From Bradyrhizobium jicamae (GTDB lineage Bacteria; Pseudomonadota; Alphaproteobacteria; Rhizobiales; Xanthobacteraceae): a stretch of DNA of 64,000 nucleotides. Of this stretch, positions 36,201 to 44,738 are shown one piece after another. The notes under the pieces were generated by a model. The model saw only the letters and a program-made list of their open reading frames with translations, was not told where the DNA came from and searched no databases. The stretch is from positions 62,001-126,000 of the forward strand of contig NZ_LLXZ01000118.1 in NCBI RefSeq assembly GCF_001440395.1, in the 5' to 3' direction. How positions within the stretch are numbered: position 1 is the stretch's first letter; every line of letters begins with the position of its first letter. The position numbers were made by a program, and so were the translations under genes.

Positions 36201-37823
36201 TCAGCCGTGTCGTAGCTTCGCTTTCAGCGTGCGCATGTCGATGGCGCGGTTGGCGCTGACTGCTTCTGCCGCGAGCGTCTTGATCTCGCCCCGGGCGAGC
36301 TTGCGCGTCGACGACAGTGGCAGTTCATCGACGATGGCGATGTAGCCGGGCACCTTGTGGTAGGCGAGGCGCTCGGCGCAGGTCTTGACGATCGAGGCCG
36401 CGAGCGCTTCTGCGCCGTCGATCTTTTCATTCGGCACGATGAAGGCGAAAACCTCTTCACCACGGATGTCGTCGGGAACCGGCGTCACTGCGCAGCCGCC
36501 GATGCGCGCGTCCATGTACAGCGCACTTTCGACCTCGAGCACGCCGATGTTCTCGCCGCTGCGCCGCACGATGGTCTTCTTGCGATCGAAGAAATACATC
36601 AGCCCGTCTTCGTCGGCGAAGACGAGGTCTCCGGTGTGGAACCAGCCGTCCTGCCACGCCGCTGCAGTGGCTTCCTCATCCTTCAGGTAGCCGCTGAAAA
36701 AGCCGGCGCGAGCGTCGTTGCCCTTGGCGCGGACCAGCAGTTCGCCGGGTTTCCCAGGCGCGACATCCGCGCCCTGATCGTCAACGAGGCGATATTCCGT
36801 GCTTTCCGATGGTCGGCCGACGCAGCGCGCGCCAAAGCCCGCCGGTTCGCGTGAGGTGGTGGTGGCCGCCGCACCCCCGGTCTCGGTCATCGCCCAGGCC
36901 TCGACGATCGGGATGCGGTAGCGCTCCTCGAAGGTAGCGCGGTGGCGGACATCGACGCCGGGCGCGAAGGCGAAGCGCACGCGATGCTGCCGTTCGACCT
37001 CGGTCACCGGCAATTGCAGCAGGATGGCCGGGATGACGCCGAGACAATGCACGACGGTCGCGCCGCTGTCGGCCACGCACTGCCACCAACGGTTGGCGTG
37101 GAAGCGGTCGAGCGGCACCACGGCGCCGCCGAGCACCATCATGCCGACCGCGCTGCAGCCGAGCGCGTTCATGTGAAACATCGGCAGCGGCGTCAGGTTG
37201 ATCTCGCGGTCGGGCTGCAGTTCGGCCACGCCGCCCTGCCCGAGGTACCAGTCGGCGACCTGCAGGAAATAGCGATTCGAGAGCATGCAGCCCTTCGGCT
37301 TGCCGGTGCTGCCTGACGTGAACAGGAGCGCGCATTCGCCGTTGAATTCGGGACTTTGGGCGCTGACTTCGGTCTGGCACGGCGGAATGCGGCTATCGGT
37401 ATCGATCAGGCGGGCGCGCCCGAGCACCGCGTCTTTCGTCACATGGATGCGATCCGGCGTCGCGACCAGAAGGTCGCCCTGTGAGAGCTCAAGCTGGAAC
37501 GACAGTTCGTCGGGGCGGACGTCCGGGTTGATCGGAACGATCGAAACCCCGAGTGCGTTGAGCGCGAGCCAATGCAGGAAGAAGACCGGGCGATTTTCCA
37601 GCAGCAAGGCAACCCGCGCGCCGCGTCCATAGCCGGCGGCTGCATATTCCGCACGAAGCCGGTCGACCTCGGTCTTGAACGCGCCATATTCGATCTTGAA
37701 TCCTGCCGGCGCGTAGGGCAGTTGCGCACTCGCGGGCGCCAGCAGGAATGGCGCGTCCGGCCGTCTCGTGGCGGTGGCCGCGAAGGCGTCGGATGGCGAT
37801 CGATAGGGAGTGTCGAGGCTCAT
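36201..37823 (-). CDS. AMP-dependent acyl-CoA synthetase/ligase (first)
   Basis: This is a 540-residue adenylate-forming ligase. The phosphate-binding loop is CALLFTSGSTGKPKGCMLSN, followed by the motif AWAMTETGGAAATTT, the ATP-binding GWFHTGDLVFADEDGLMYFFDRKKTIVRRSGENI (hinge) and the C-terminal lysine region PLSSTRKLARGEI. Thus both half-reactions should work. It makes a CoA thioester of a carboxylic acid via the acyl-AMP. It is divergent from the second ligase across a region with a MarR-type site, so both are probably induced together. The candidate substrate is an indolic acid or aminobenzoate. Confidence 0.92.
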   Translation of the reverse strand: MSLDTPYRSPSDAFAATATRRPDAPFLLAPASAQLPYAPAGFKIEYGAFKTEVDRLRAEYAAAGYGRGARVALLLENRPVFFLHWLALNALGVSIVPINPDVRPDELSFQLELSQGDLLVATPDRIHVTKDAVLGRARLIDTDSRIPPCQTEVSAQSPEFNGECALLFTSGSTGKPKGCMLSNRYFLQVADWYLGQGGVAELQPDREINLTPLPMFHMNALGCSAVGMMVLGGAVVPLDRFHANRWWQCVADSGATVVHCLGVIPAILLQLPVTEVERQHRVRFAFAPGVDVRHRATFEERYRIPIVEAWAMTETGGAAATTTSREPAGFGARCVGRPSESTEYRLVDDQGADVAPGKPGELLVRAKGNDARAGFFSGYLKDEEATAAAWQDGWFHTGDLVFADEDGLMYFFDRKKTIVRRSGENIGVLEVESALYMDARIGGCAVTPVPDDIRGEEVFAFIVPNEKIDGAEALAASIVKTCAERLAYHKVPGYIAIVDELPLSSTRKLARGEIKTLAAEAVSANRAIDMRTLKAKLRHG

Positions 37824-37911
37824 TGCGGACGTCGCTCCTGTTCATATCCTGCTGCCACACGGCGCTGGCCGGAAGTATGCACGCGGCGCTTGCCGCGGCG
37901 GTTTTCGGCGA

Positions 37912-37931
37912 ATACTTTAAGCCTAAACTAT
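37912..37931. promoter_or_regulatory. MarR-type operator-like site B between the two acyl-CoA ligase genes
   Basis: The core TTTAAGCCTAAA has TTTA-N4-TAAA symmetry and sits in the sequence ATACT...CTAT. AATACT at 37912-37917 could be a -10 element, with TTGCCG at 37890-37895 as -35 (16-bp spacing). A repressor here would block the plus-strand ligase promoter. The same sequence, with one change in the core, is at 40368-40387. Confidence 0.55.
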
Positions 37932-37983
37932 CTGGCTGGCCAAGTGCGATCTATCGCAGACCTGCCCGGCCTTGGAGGTGTCT

Positions 37984-39618
37984 ATGCAGGCAGGTAACAG
38001 CAGCACGGCCGGGCAGCGGCGGGGCGGGTCGATCTGGCCCCAGGCGGCCGAGCGTTTTCCACCGGCGGACCGAATTCTCTCGACCATTTTGACGCGCCAG
38101 GCTGCGCAATACCGCGATCGCACGCTGTTTGTCTTCGGCGAAACGCGATGGAGTTACGCTGAAACGGCGTCGATCGCTGCTGCATCAGCTGGCCGCCTGA
38201 CAAGAGCCGGAATTCGCCCGGGCGATCGCGTCGCGCTGATGTGCTCGAACCGGCCCGAGTTTCTGGAGGTCTATCTCGGCTGCGCCTGGATGGGCGCCGT
38301 GACGGTGCCGATCAATACGGCGCTGCGCGGCATCCAGCTCAGCCACATCCTGCGCAACTCGGCGCCGAAGCTGCTGGCGATCGAGGCGTGCTTCATGCCG
38401 GCGATCGAAACGCTGGAAAGCGATGTCGCGCCGCCGGATATTGTCTGGACAATTGGCGACGGCGGCGCGCTGTCGGGCTCGACCTCGCCATTGCCTGCGC
38501 CCGGCGAGGGAGCTCCGCCCGCGCCGGTGCGGCAGGACGATACGGTTGCGATCCTCTATACGTCGGGCACCACAGGGCCTTCCAAGGGCGTCTGCTGCCC
38601 GCAGGCGCAGATGTTCTGGTGGGGCGTCTATTCGGCGCGCGCGCTCGGGATCGTCGAAGGCGACGTGCTGTTCACGACGCTTCCGCTGTTCCACACCAAT
38701 GCGCTGAATGCGTTTTATCAGGCGCTCCTGAACGGCTGCACCTATGTGCTGGAGCCGAAATTCTCCGCCTCCGGCTTCTGGGCCGCAGCCCGGCGGCATC
38801 AGGCGACCGTCGGCTATCTCCTCGGCGCGATGGCCGTGATGCTGCTGGCGCAACCCCCGTCAGCGAATGACACCGCGCATTTCGTGCGGGTAGCGCTCGG
38901 TGGCGGCGTCCCCGGCCAGTGTCATGGTCCGTTTCTCGAGCGCTTCGGCGTGCCGCTGCTCGACGGCTACGGCTCGACCGAAACGAATTTCGTATTCGCG
39001 GGCACGATCCCGGCCGATCGCCCTGGCACCATGGGCTATCTCGTCGAGGGTGTGGAGGCCTGCATCGCCGGTCCCGAGGACGAGCCTCTGCCTGATGGTG
39101 AGGCGGGCGAGTTGCTGTTGCGCGCTCACGAACCGCTCGCCTTCGCGACGGGCTATTTCGAAATGCCGGACAAGACGGCAGAGGCTTGGCGAAACCGGTG
39201 GTTTCACACCGGCGACCGTGTCGTGCGCGATGCGGACGGCCACTATCGTTTCGTCGACCGGATGAAGGATTCCATCCGCCGGCGCGGCGAGAACGTTTCA
39301 TCGTGGGAGGTGGAGCAGGTGCTGCTGAAGCATCCGGCGATCGCGGCCTGCGCGATCTATCCGCTGCCGTCCGAACTCGGCGAAGACGAGGTCGCGGCGG
39401 CCATCCAGCTCGAAGCCGGCCAGGCGCTGGAGCCAATCGATGTCGTCAGGCATTGTGAAGGCAAAATGGCCTATTTCGCGGTTCCGCGATTTGTCCGCTT
39501 CGTCACCGAGATGCCGCTCACCGAAAACGGCAAGATCCGAAAGGTCGCGCTGCGCGAGGCGGGGAGGACGCCCGATACCTGGGACCGCGATGCCGCGGGA
39601 TACAAGCTGCGCCGCTAG
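37984..39618 (+). CDS. AMP-dependent acyl-CoA synthetase/ligase (second)
   Basis: This 544-residue adenylate-forming enzyme has the P-loop AILYTSGTTGPSKGVCCP, DGYGSTETNFVFAG, WFHTGDRVVRDADGHYRFVDRMKDSIRRRGENVSSWEVE and the C-terminal PLTENGKIRKVAL with the catalytic lysine. The start at 37984 has GGAGGT at 37974-37979. Its sequence resembles crotonobetaine/carnitine- and cyclohexanecarboxylate-type ligases more than the first ligase does. It shares overlapping stop codons with the convergent MarR gene (CTAG at 39615-39618). The substrate is inferred only from context. Confidence 0.92.
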   Translation: MQAGNSSTAGQRRGGSIWPQAAERFPPADRILSTILTRQAAQYRDRTLFVFGETRWSYAETASIAAASAGRLTRAGIRPGDRVALMCSNRPEFLEVYLGCAWMGAVTVPINTALRGIQLSHILRNSAPKLLAIEACFMPAIETLESDVAPPDIVWTIGDGGALSGSTSPLPAPGEGAPPAPVRQDDTVAILYTSGTTGPSKGVCCPQAQMFWWGVYSARALGIVEGDVLFTTLPLFHTNALNAFYQALLNGCTYVLEPKFSASGFWAAARRHQATVGYLLGAMAVMLLAQPPSANDTAHFVRVALGGGVPGQCHGPFLERFGVPLLDGYGSTETNFVFAGTIPADRPGTMGYLVEGVEACIAGPEDEPLPDGEAGELLLRAHEPLAFATGYFEMPDKTAEAWRNRWFHTGDRVVRDADGHYRFVDRMKDSIRRRGENVSSWEVEQVLLKHPAIAACAIYPLPSELGEDEVAAAIQLEAGQALEPIDVVRHCEGKMAYFAVPRFVRFVTEMPLTENGKIRKVALREAGRTPDTWDRDAAGYKLRR

Positions 39619-40124
39619 GCTCGGGCTTCTTCCGTTGCGCGCTTCACGGCGTTCTTGAGATCATCGAGTTCCCTGACCAGTCCGTCGAGCCGCGCTTTCG
39701 GAAATTCGGCAAGCAGCGAAGCCAGCCACAGGCTGTGTTTCTTCGCCATCCGTCTGAACGCCCTCCTGCCTTCGGCCGTCATGCAGACGATCTGCACGCG
39801 GCGGTCGAGCGGCGACGGCGACCGCGTGATAAGGCCGTCTTCGACCAGTCGGTCCACGATCGGTGTCAGATTTCCCGCCGTGACCATCAGCCGCTTCGGC
39901 AATTCACCCAGCACCAGCCCGACAGGTTCGCGATCGAGCTGTGCCAGCACGTCGAAACGCGGCATCGTGAAGTCGAACTCTTCGCGGAACTGGCGCCGAA
40001 GCTCGGCGCCGATCAACGACGTACAGGCCAGCAGGCGAAGCCATACCCTGACCTGCGCGCGGTTATCCGCGTCCTCACCGGTGATGTTCTCTTCGTCGAT
40101 CAGCGCGAACTCCTTGCCGGCCAT
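39615..40124 (-). CDS. MarR family transcriptional regulator (second)
   Basis: This 169-residue winged-helix regulator has QVRVWLRLLACTSLIGAELRRQFREEFDFTMPRFDVLAQL, recognition region LGELPKRLMVTAGNLTPIVDRLVEDGLI and wing SPLDRRVQIVCMTAEGRRAF. The ATG at 40124 gives the usual length; the frame extends to 40190. A TTTAGGACCAAA site lies 68 bp upstream, consistent with autoregulation. It is flanked by a CoA ligase and a thioesterase, each with a related site in its promoter, so it is the best candidate for the local repressor. Confidence 0.9.
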   Translation of the reverse strand: MAGKEFALIDEENITGEDADNRAQVRVWLRLLACTSLIGAELRRQFREEFDFTMPRFDVLAQLDREPVGLVLGELPKRLMVTAGNLTPIVDRLVEDGLITRSPSPLDRRVQIVCMTAEGRRAFRRMAKKHSLWLASLLAEFPKARLDGLVRELDDLKNAVKRATEEARA

Positions 40125-40191
40125 CAATCCATGTCTCCCGAAATCGCCGTTGTGCAGCCGTGCGAACCGGCGAAGGTTCCAGACGTGCAAT

Positions 40192-40208
40192 TACTTTAGG
40201 ACCAAATC
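40192..40208. promoter_or_regulatory. MarR-type operator-like site D upstream of the second MarR gene
   Basis: TACTTTAGGACCAAATC has the near-palindrome TTTAGG-A-CCAAA and the ACTTTA start seen at sites B and C. It lies 68 bp upstream of the MarR start at 40124 and 180 bp before the thioesterase start on the other strand. It is more divergent than the other sites. Confidence 0.4.
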
Positions 40209-40367
40209 AACTCTCGGCACAAGAAAGCCGAACGATACCGTTCTCGAGCCGGCAGGTTGTAGTGTTCGTTCGCGACCGTAAAGAATGATGCTGCAGCGGG
40301 GTAAGCTGGGCGCGACGTATGGCGACTTCAATACGCGACTTTACAGGCCAGCCCGGCTGTGGAAGAT

Positions 40368-40387
40368 ATACTTTATGCCTAAACTAA
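40368..40387. promoter_or_regulatory. MarR-type operator-like site C abutting the thioesterase start codon
   Basis: The core TTTATGCCTAAA differs from site B by one base and has the same ATACT and CTA flanks. It ends exactly at the base before the ATG at 40388. TATACT (40367-40372) looks like a -10 element, which would put transcription start within about ten bases of the ATG or at the second ATG (40400). Confidence 0.55.
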
Positions 40388-40918
40388 ATGAGCCGGTCCA
40401 TGGCCCGTTTTGAACCTCTGACGCTCTCCGAACTGCCTGCGGGCATCTGGCGCACGCGGCTGCCGGTGCGCTTCGGCTCCTGCGATCCGGCCGGAATCGT
40501 CTACACGCCGGAATATCTCAATCTGTTCAACGGCGTGATCGAGGATTGGTACGGCGAAGCGCTGGGACTTCCCTATCACGAGCTGGTCGGAACGCGGCGG
40601 ACCGGCCTTGGCTACGCCCACGTCTCGGCGGATTTCGCCACGCCCAGCAGGATGGGCGACGTGCTCGATGTTGTGGTTATCGTGCGCGAGATCGGACGCA
40701 CCTCGGTGAAGCTCACGGTTCACGCGTTCAACGATGGCGCCGAGTGCGTACGCGCTACCTTCGTGACCGTGACCACATCGCTGGTGGATCACAAATCGAT
40801 GGCGTTGCCCGACGACGTGCGCCTCGCGCTGAAGAATTATCAGGCAGGTTGCGACGCGTCGGCCAGCCTTGCGTCAGCAGACCTGGGATACGGATCGAGC
40901 AGCGGCCTGCCGGCGTGA
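40388..40918 (+). CDS. Acyl-CoA thioesterase (4-hydroxybenzoyl-CoA thioesterase-like hotdog fold)
   Basis: This 176-residue hotdog protein has LPVRFGSCDPAGIVYTPEYLNLFNGVIEDWYGEALGLPYHEL, the aspartate-containing motif of Pseudomonas-type 4-hydroxybenzoyl-CoA thioesterases, where the Asp in DPAG is catalytic. The C-terminal tail is less conserved. There is no clear ribosome-binding site; ATG 40388 directly follows an operator-like site and ATG 40400 is an alternative. It could free anthranilate from anthraniloyl-CoA made by the iorAB-like enzyme. Confidence 0.88.
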   Translation: MSRSMARFEPLTLSELPAGIWRTRLPVRFGSCDPAGIVYTPEYLNLFNGVIEDWYGEALGLPYHELVGTRRTGLGYAHVSADFATPSRMGDVLDVVVIVREIGRTSVKLTVHAFNDGAECVRATFVTVTTSLVDHKSMALPDDVRLALKNYQAGCDASASLASADLGYGSSSGLPA

Positions 40919-40985
40919 TTGCCGTTCCCCGGCGGCGCGCGACGGCCCCACGCGTGTGGTAAGCTCCTTTTCGGAAGGAGCCCCC

Positions 40986-41240
40986 ATGCACCTATTGGCT
41001 TGCACCATTTTGACGATCGCAACGGTATTGATATTCGCGCCCGCGCGCGCCCAGACCTATGACCCGAACTACCCGGTTTGCATCCAAACCTATTCTATTG
41101 GTGGCGGCAGCATCGACTGCAGTTTCACGTCGCTGTCGCAGTGCGCCGCATCAGCATCGGGCCGTGCGGCACAGTGCTATAATAACCCGTACTTCGCGCA
41201 ACGTGACGGGAAACCGCCCCGGCAACGCGGCGTTTACTAG
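40986..41240 (+). CDS. DUF3551 family small secreted protein
   Basis: This 84-residue protein has a signal peptide (MHLLACTILTIATVLIFAPARA) and a mature part with QTYDPNYPVCIQTYSIGGGSIDCSFTSLSQCAASASGRAAQCYNNPYF. The four cysteines and the C-x-FTSLxQCxASASGRAAQC pattern define DUF3551, a family abundant in Bradyrhizobium. AAGGAG precedes the ATG. The function is unknown; the protein is presumably periplasmic and disulfide-bonded. Confidence 0.88.
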   Translation: MHLLACTILTIATVLIFAPARAQTYDPNYPVCIQTYSIGGGSIDCSFTSLSQCAASASGRAAQCYNNPYFAQRDGKPPRQRGVY

Positions 41241-41332
41241 AGACGGCCGGCTTGGCTCGCGTCGCGCGCAGTTTTGCCCGCGCCGTTGGTTCCACGTATA
41301 AAGCAGCGAAACCATCCACCCCGTGAGGTCAT

Positions 41333-42973
41333 GTGACTGCCCCCAATCCCGCCGCCGGCAAGCCGGTTGATCCCGCTTCCCTCGTCAACGTACCCCAATT
41401 GGTCACGGCCTATTTTGCGTCGAAGCCGGATCCCTCCGATCCCACCCAGCGCGTTGCGTTCGGAACTTCGGGGCATCGCGGGACGTCGCTGAAGAACTCG
41501 TTCAACGAAAACCATATCCTGTCGACGACACAGGCGATCTGTGATCACCGCCGCGAGACCGGGCTCACGGGCCCGCTGTTCATCGGCATCGATACTCATG
41601 CGCTGGCGGAGCCGGCGCTGGCGAGCGCGGTGGAGGTGTTTGCTGCCAACGGCGTCGACATCATGATCGACGAGCGCGGTGGCTACACGCCGACGCCCGT
41701 CATCTCGCATGCGATCCTGAGCTACGACAAGGGCCGAACGAGCGGGCTTGCCGACGGCGTCGTCATCACCCCCTCGCACAATCCGCCGGAGGACGGCGGT
41801 TACAAATACAACCCGCCGCATGGCGGCCCGGCCGATACCGATGTGACGGCCAAGGTCGAAAAGACCGCCAACGCCTACATGGAATCCGGCATGAAGGGCG
41901 TCGCGCGGATGCCGTATGCGCGCGCCCGCAAGGCGCCCACGACGCATATGCACGACTACATCCGTCCCTACGTCGCCGATCTCGGCAATGCCGTGGACAT
42001 GGCGCTAATCAAATCATCCGGCGTAAAAATCGGGATCGATCCGCTCGGCGGCGCCGCCGTGCATTACTGGCAGCCGCTGATCGAGCACTACGGGATCAAC
42101 GCGACCATCGTGAATGACGCCGTTGACCCGACGTTCCGTTTTATGACCGCGGACTGGGATGGAAAAATCCGGATGGATTGTTCCTCTCCATTCGCGATGG
42201 CGAGCCTGATCCAGATGCGCGACAGGTTCGACGTTGCCTTTGCCAACGATACTGATGCCGACCGGCATGGCATCGTCACGCGCACGGGCGGCCTGATGAA
42301 TCCGAACCACTTTCTTGCGGCCGCGATCGCCTATCTGTTCGAGCATCGGCCGCAATGGGACAAGGAGGCCGCGATCGGCAAGACCATCGTTTCCAGCTCG
42401 ATCATCGACCGTGTCGCCAAAAAGCTGAACCGCAAGCTGGTCGAGACGCCGGTCGGTTTCAAATGGTTCGTCGAAGGCCTCGGTACCGGCGCGTTCGGTT
42501 TCGCGGGCGAGGAAAGCGCCGGCGCCTCGTTCCTCAAGCGCGATGGCTCGGTCTGGACGACCGACAAGGACGGCATGGTGATGGGGCTGCTTGCTGCCGA
42601 AATCCTCGGCCGTACCGGTCGCGATCCGAGCCAGTTGTTTGCCGGACTGACGGCCGAACTCGGCGTCCCCTTCTATGAGCGGATCGACGTTCCGGCGACG
42701 CCGAAGCAGAAGAACGCGTTGAAGGCGCTCGGGCCGGACCAGCTCGACATGCGACAGCTTGCCGGCGAGCCGGTCAGTGCGATACGGACCCGCGCGCCCG
42801 GTAACGACCAGTCCTTCGGCGGCATCAAGGTTGAGTCCGAAGCGGGTTGGTTTGCCGCGCGGCCATCTGGCACCGAAGACGTCTACAAGATCTACGCCGA
42901 AAGCTTCCGGGACCAGAATCACCTGAAAACGATTCAGCAGGACGCCCAGCGCGCCATCGCGAAGGCTTTCTGA
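41333..42973 (+). CDS. pgm: Phosphoglucomutase, alpha-D-glucose phosphate-specific
   Basis: This 546-residue protein interconverts glucose 1-phosphate and glucose 6-phosphate. Domain marks are GTSGHRGTSLKNSFNENHI, the phosphoserine loop VVITPSHNPPEDGGYKYNPPHGGPAD, the metal loop FANDTDADRHGIVT, the sugar-binding GEESAGASF and the phosphate-binding ARPSGTEDVYKIYAESF. The start is GTG at 41333 with GAGGT just upstream. It is a housekeeping gene needed for glycogen, trehalose and surface polysaccharide precursors. It stands alone. Confidence 0.96.
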   Translation: MTAPNPAAGKPVDPASLVNVPQLVTAYFASKPDPSDPTQRVAFGTSGHRGTSLKNSFNENHILSTTQAICDHRRETGLTGPLFIGIDTHALAEPALASAVEVFAANGVDIMIDERGGYTPTPVISHAILSYDKGRTSGLADGVVITPSHNPPEDGGYKYNPPHGGPADTDVTAKVEKTANAYMESGMKGVARMPYARARKAPTTHMHDYIRPYVADLGNAVDMALIKSSGVKIGIDPLGGAAVHYWQPLIEHYGINATIVNDAVDPTFRFMTADWDGKIRMDCSSPFAMASLIQMRDRFDVAFANDTDADRHGIVTRTGGLMNPNHFLAAAIAYLFEHRPQWDKEAAIGKTIVSSSIIDRVAKKLNRKLVETPVGFKWFVEGLGTGAFGFAGEESAGASFLKRDGSVWTTDKDGMVMGLLAAEILGRTGRDPSQLFAGLTAELGVPFYERIDVPATPKQKNALKALGPDQLDMRQLAGEPVSAIRTRAPGNDQSFGGIKVESEAGWFAARPSGTEDVYKIYAESFRDQNHLKTIQQDAQRAIAKAF

Positions 42974-43098
42974 GTTGGCGTTGAGATGGCCGGGAGGTCG
43001 ACAACGGGAAACGCCCGATTTGCGTCCCCGGTGCATCAGTTCGGCACAGTCTCGTCCAGGGAGCTGCGGAACCGAGCCTTCGGTGCATGCCGCTTGCG

Positions 43099-43116
43099 AT
43101 CACGCTGAAATCACGA
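43099..43116 (+). promoter_or_regulatory. SARP/BTAD-type direct repeat 1 (ATCACGC-N4-ATCACGA)
   Basis: Two heptamers, ATCACGC and ATCACGA, are separated by TGAA, which gives an exact 11-bp step of TCACG. CAGTGT lies 9 bp after the second repeat as a possible -10. The site points to the small gene at 43211. The same arrangement occurs at 44721-44738, 50500-50529 and 50575-50592. Confidence 0.6.
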
Positions 43117-43210
43117 AGGGCCGAGCAGTGTTAGGCTCGGGAGTTAGCTGGCCAGAAAGTCCGTCCCGAACAGGCGGTCTGTCAGCTATCGCGAGGTACC
43201 GGGGGATGAA

Positions 43211-43537
43211 ATGAGTGCTGAATCGGTCGTCTACTATCTGAATCGCGTGCCTGAGAGCGATCCGAATGACCAAACCGAATGGCTTGTGACGGCGTTGGCG
43301 CAATATACCGGCGCGGAACTGCGCGAACTGCTCTATGTGGCGGAGGAGCCCGGCTTCTTTGAACTCATGCGTGGGCTGTTTGCGCTCTCGGACGAGAGCC
43401 GTGCTGCCCTGCAGCATTTTCTCGAAACCGGCCACCCGCCGGCCATGAAAGCGGAGATCGACCCGAAGGGACGGTTGACGATCGAGCACGTCACTGACGA
43501 GCAGCGGGTGAAACTGCTGCCTGGGATCGCAAATTAG
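43211..43537 (+). CDS. Small protein of unknown function
   Basis: This 108-residue acidic, soluble protein has no signal peptide and no motif I recognise. It is largely helical in the middle (TEWLVTALAQYTGAELRELLYVAEEPGFFELMRGLFALSDESRAALQHFLETG) and ends with a short beta-rich stretch. GGGGGATGA precedes the ATG. A SARP-type repeat lies about 95 bp upstream, so it is probably part of the BTAD-controlled group. The XRE regulator follows 66 nt later and may be co-transcribed. Confidence 0.65.
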   Translation: MSAESVVYYLNRVPESDPNDQTEWLVTALAQYTGAELRELLYVAEEPGFFELMRGLFALSDESRAALQHFLETGHPPAMKAEIDPKGRLTIEHVTDEQRVKLLPGIAN

Positions 43538-43603
43538 CATCTGCATCTCCCTGAGGTTGTGATAGGGTCCCCCAGCTTGAAACAGCCCCGGGGGAGCCTG
43601 CCG

Positions 43604-44053
43604 ATGGCGACGAGGAAGTCTGGCCCGCTCGATGCGATGGTGGGCGTCAGGATTCGGATGTTTCGGATCAACCGCGGCATGAGCCAAGCCATGCTCGCGG
43701 AACGAATTGGCATCACCTTTCAGCAACTGCAAAAATATGAGCGGGGCGTCAATCGGGTTGGCGCCAGCCGGTTGTCCCATATCGCTTCCGTGCTGGGCAT
43801 ATCGGTGGGCGAATTGTTCGAATCTGTCGGACCTGAATCTTCCGGCTTGAATTCAGCGGCTCGCCTGCTCGCCGAGCCGGGCGCCTTGCGCGTTCTCAAG
43901 GCCTACGCGCGAACGACGAGTCCGCGCGTACGGCTTTGCATCGCGAAGCTGGTTGAAAGCATCGCCGATCGAACGCCCGTGGCGAAGACCACGGTTGCGC
44001 TGCTGAATACTGTCGATCGCGATGAGCGGCGGAGGTTTCCTTCGCGGGGATAG
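43604..44053 (+). CDS. XRE family helix-turn-helix regulator
   Basis: This 149-residue protein has a Cro/C1-type HTH at residues about 12-66 (VGVRIRMFRINRGMSQAMLAERIGITFQQLQKYERGVNRVGASRLSHIASVLGISVGELFE). This matches the small alphaproteobacterial XRE regulators common in rhizobia. The C-terminal part is helical with no known ligand domain. The ATG at 43604 follows GGGGGAG; the longer frame from 43559 has no good start signal. Target genes are unknown, but its neighbours are the small 108-residue protein and the exported protein at 44110. Confidence 0.88.
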   Translation: MATRKSGPLDAMVGVRIRMFRINRGMSQAMLAERIGITFQQLQKYERGVNRVGASRLSHIASVLGISVGELFESVGPESSGLNSAARLLAEPGALRVLKAYARTTSPRVRLCIAKLVESIADRTPVAKTTVALLNTVDRDERRRFPSRG

Positions 44054-44109
44054 AAAGACAAGCGACAATCTCATGCCTCTTCACTGGATTGGGTCGTCCG
44101 ATCGCCGCG

Positions 44110-44664
44110 TCAGCCGGTCGCGCGAATCGCGAGCCGCTCCGGCGGCCTGACGCCGGGAATGAACTCGCCGATCCAGTCGCGGCGCGTCGCCTCGATATGC
44201 CAGGACATTGCCTCGGCCGAATAGGGCGCCGGATCAGGAATGTCCTTGCGGATCTCCTTGCCGTCGAGCCAGCCGCAACTATGCGAGTAGCGCGCGTTGC
44301 AGAGGAGGTGGATATCGCCGTGGTCCTGCAGCAGGACGTAGCCATCGGCCGGAAAAAACGTGCCGGCAAGTTCGATCGCACCGGGTAACTGGCGGACCAA
44401 CAGGAATGTGCTGGTGGATTGCTTTTCCGATTCGGAGACCAATACGCCGACAAGGCTGTGAATTGGTGTAATCGACTGTGGTGCAACCAACGCGAGAGGC
44501 TCCGTGATCGGGCCGGCCGTCGCAATCGAAAGATATTCGCCCTCAGGTCCCCAGCGGCAGGCGATCAGCCATTCGCGGCTACGGCCACGAACCAAGGTCG
44601 GCTTGGCATAGTCCGATCGGGCAATATCTGCTGCCATGGCTATGACTAAGGCTTTCGCGAGCAT
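44110..44664 (-). CDS. Probable exported protein of unknown function
   Basis: This 184-residue protein starts with MLAKALVIAMAADIARSDYA, a short possible signal peptide. GGAGGA stands six bases before the ATG at 44664, a clear start. The body has several beta-like stretches and three cysteines (CRWGPEGE, LLCNARYSHSCGW), but no family I recognise. A SARP-type direct repeat at 44721-44738 is oriented toward this gene, with a CACACT -10-like element 9 bp downstream. It is divergent from the YcaO gene. Confidence 0.65.
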   Translation of the reverse strand: MLAKALVIAMAADIARSDYAKPTLVRGRSREWLIACRWGPEGEYLSIATAGPITEPLALVAPQSITPIHSLVGVLVSESEKQSTSTFLLVRQLPGAIELAGTFFPADGYVLLQDHGDIHLLCNARYSHSCGWLDGKEIRKDIPDPAPYSAEAMSWHIEATRRDWIGEFIPGVRPPERLAIRATG

Positions 44665-44720
44665 AAGTTCCTCCAGGGCGAAGGCGGGACTTGCCTTACG
44701 CTTGGAGTGTGCCCGTCAAG

Positions 44721-44738
44721 TCGTGAGGTCACCGTGAG
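44721..44738 (-). promoter_or_regulatory. SARP/BTAD-type direct repeat 2 (CTCACGG-N4-CTCACGA on the minus strand)
   Basis: Read on the minus strand, CTCACGG-TGAC-CTCACGA gives two TCACG units exactly 11 bp apart. They are followed 9 bp later by CACACT. The site lies between the divergent exported-protein gene (start 44664) and the YcaO gene. It overlaps the earliest possible YcaO starts. Confidence 0.6.

Noticed and set aside
40700..40735. TCACGG...TCACG inside the thioesterase gene as a further SARP-type site
   Set aside because: The step is 8 bp rather than 11 and it lies within coding sequence, so it does not match the four intergenic repeats.
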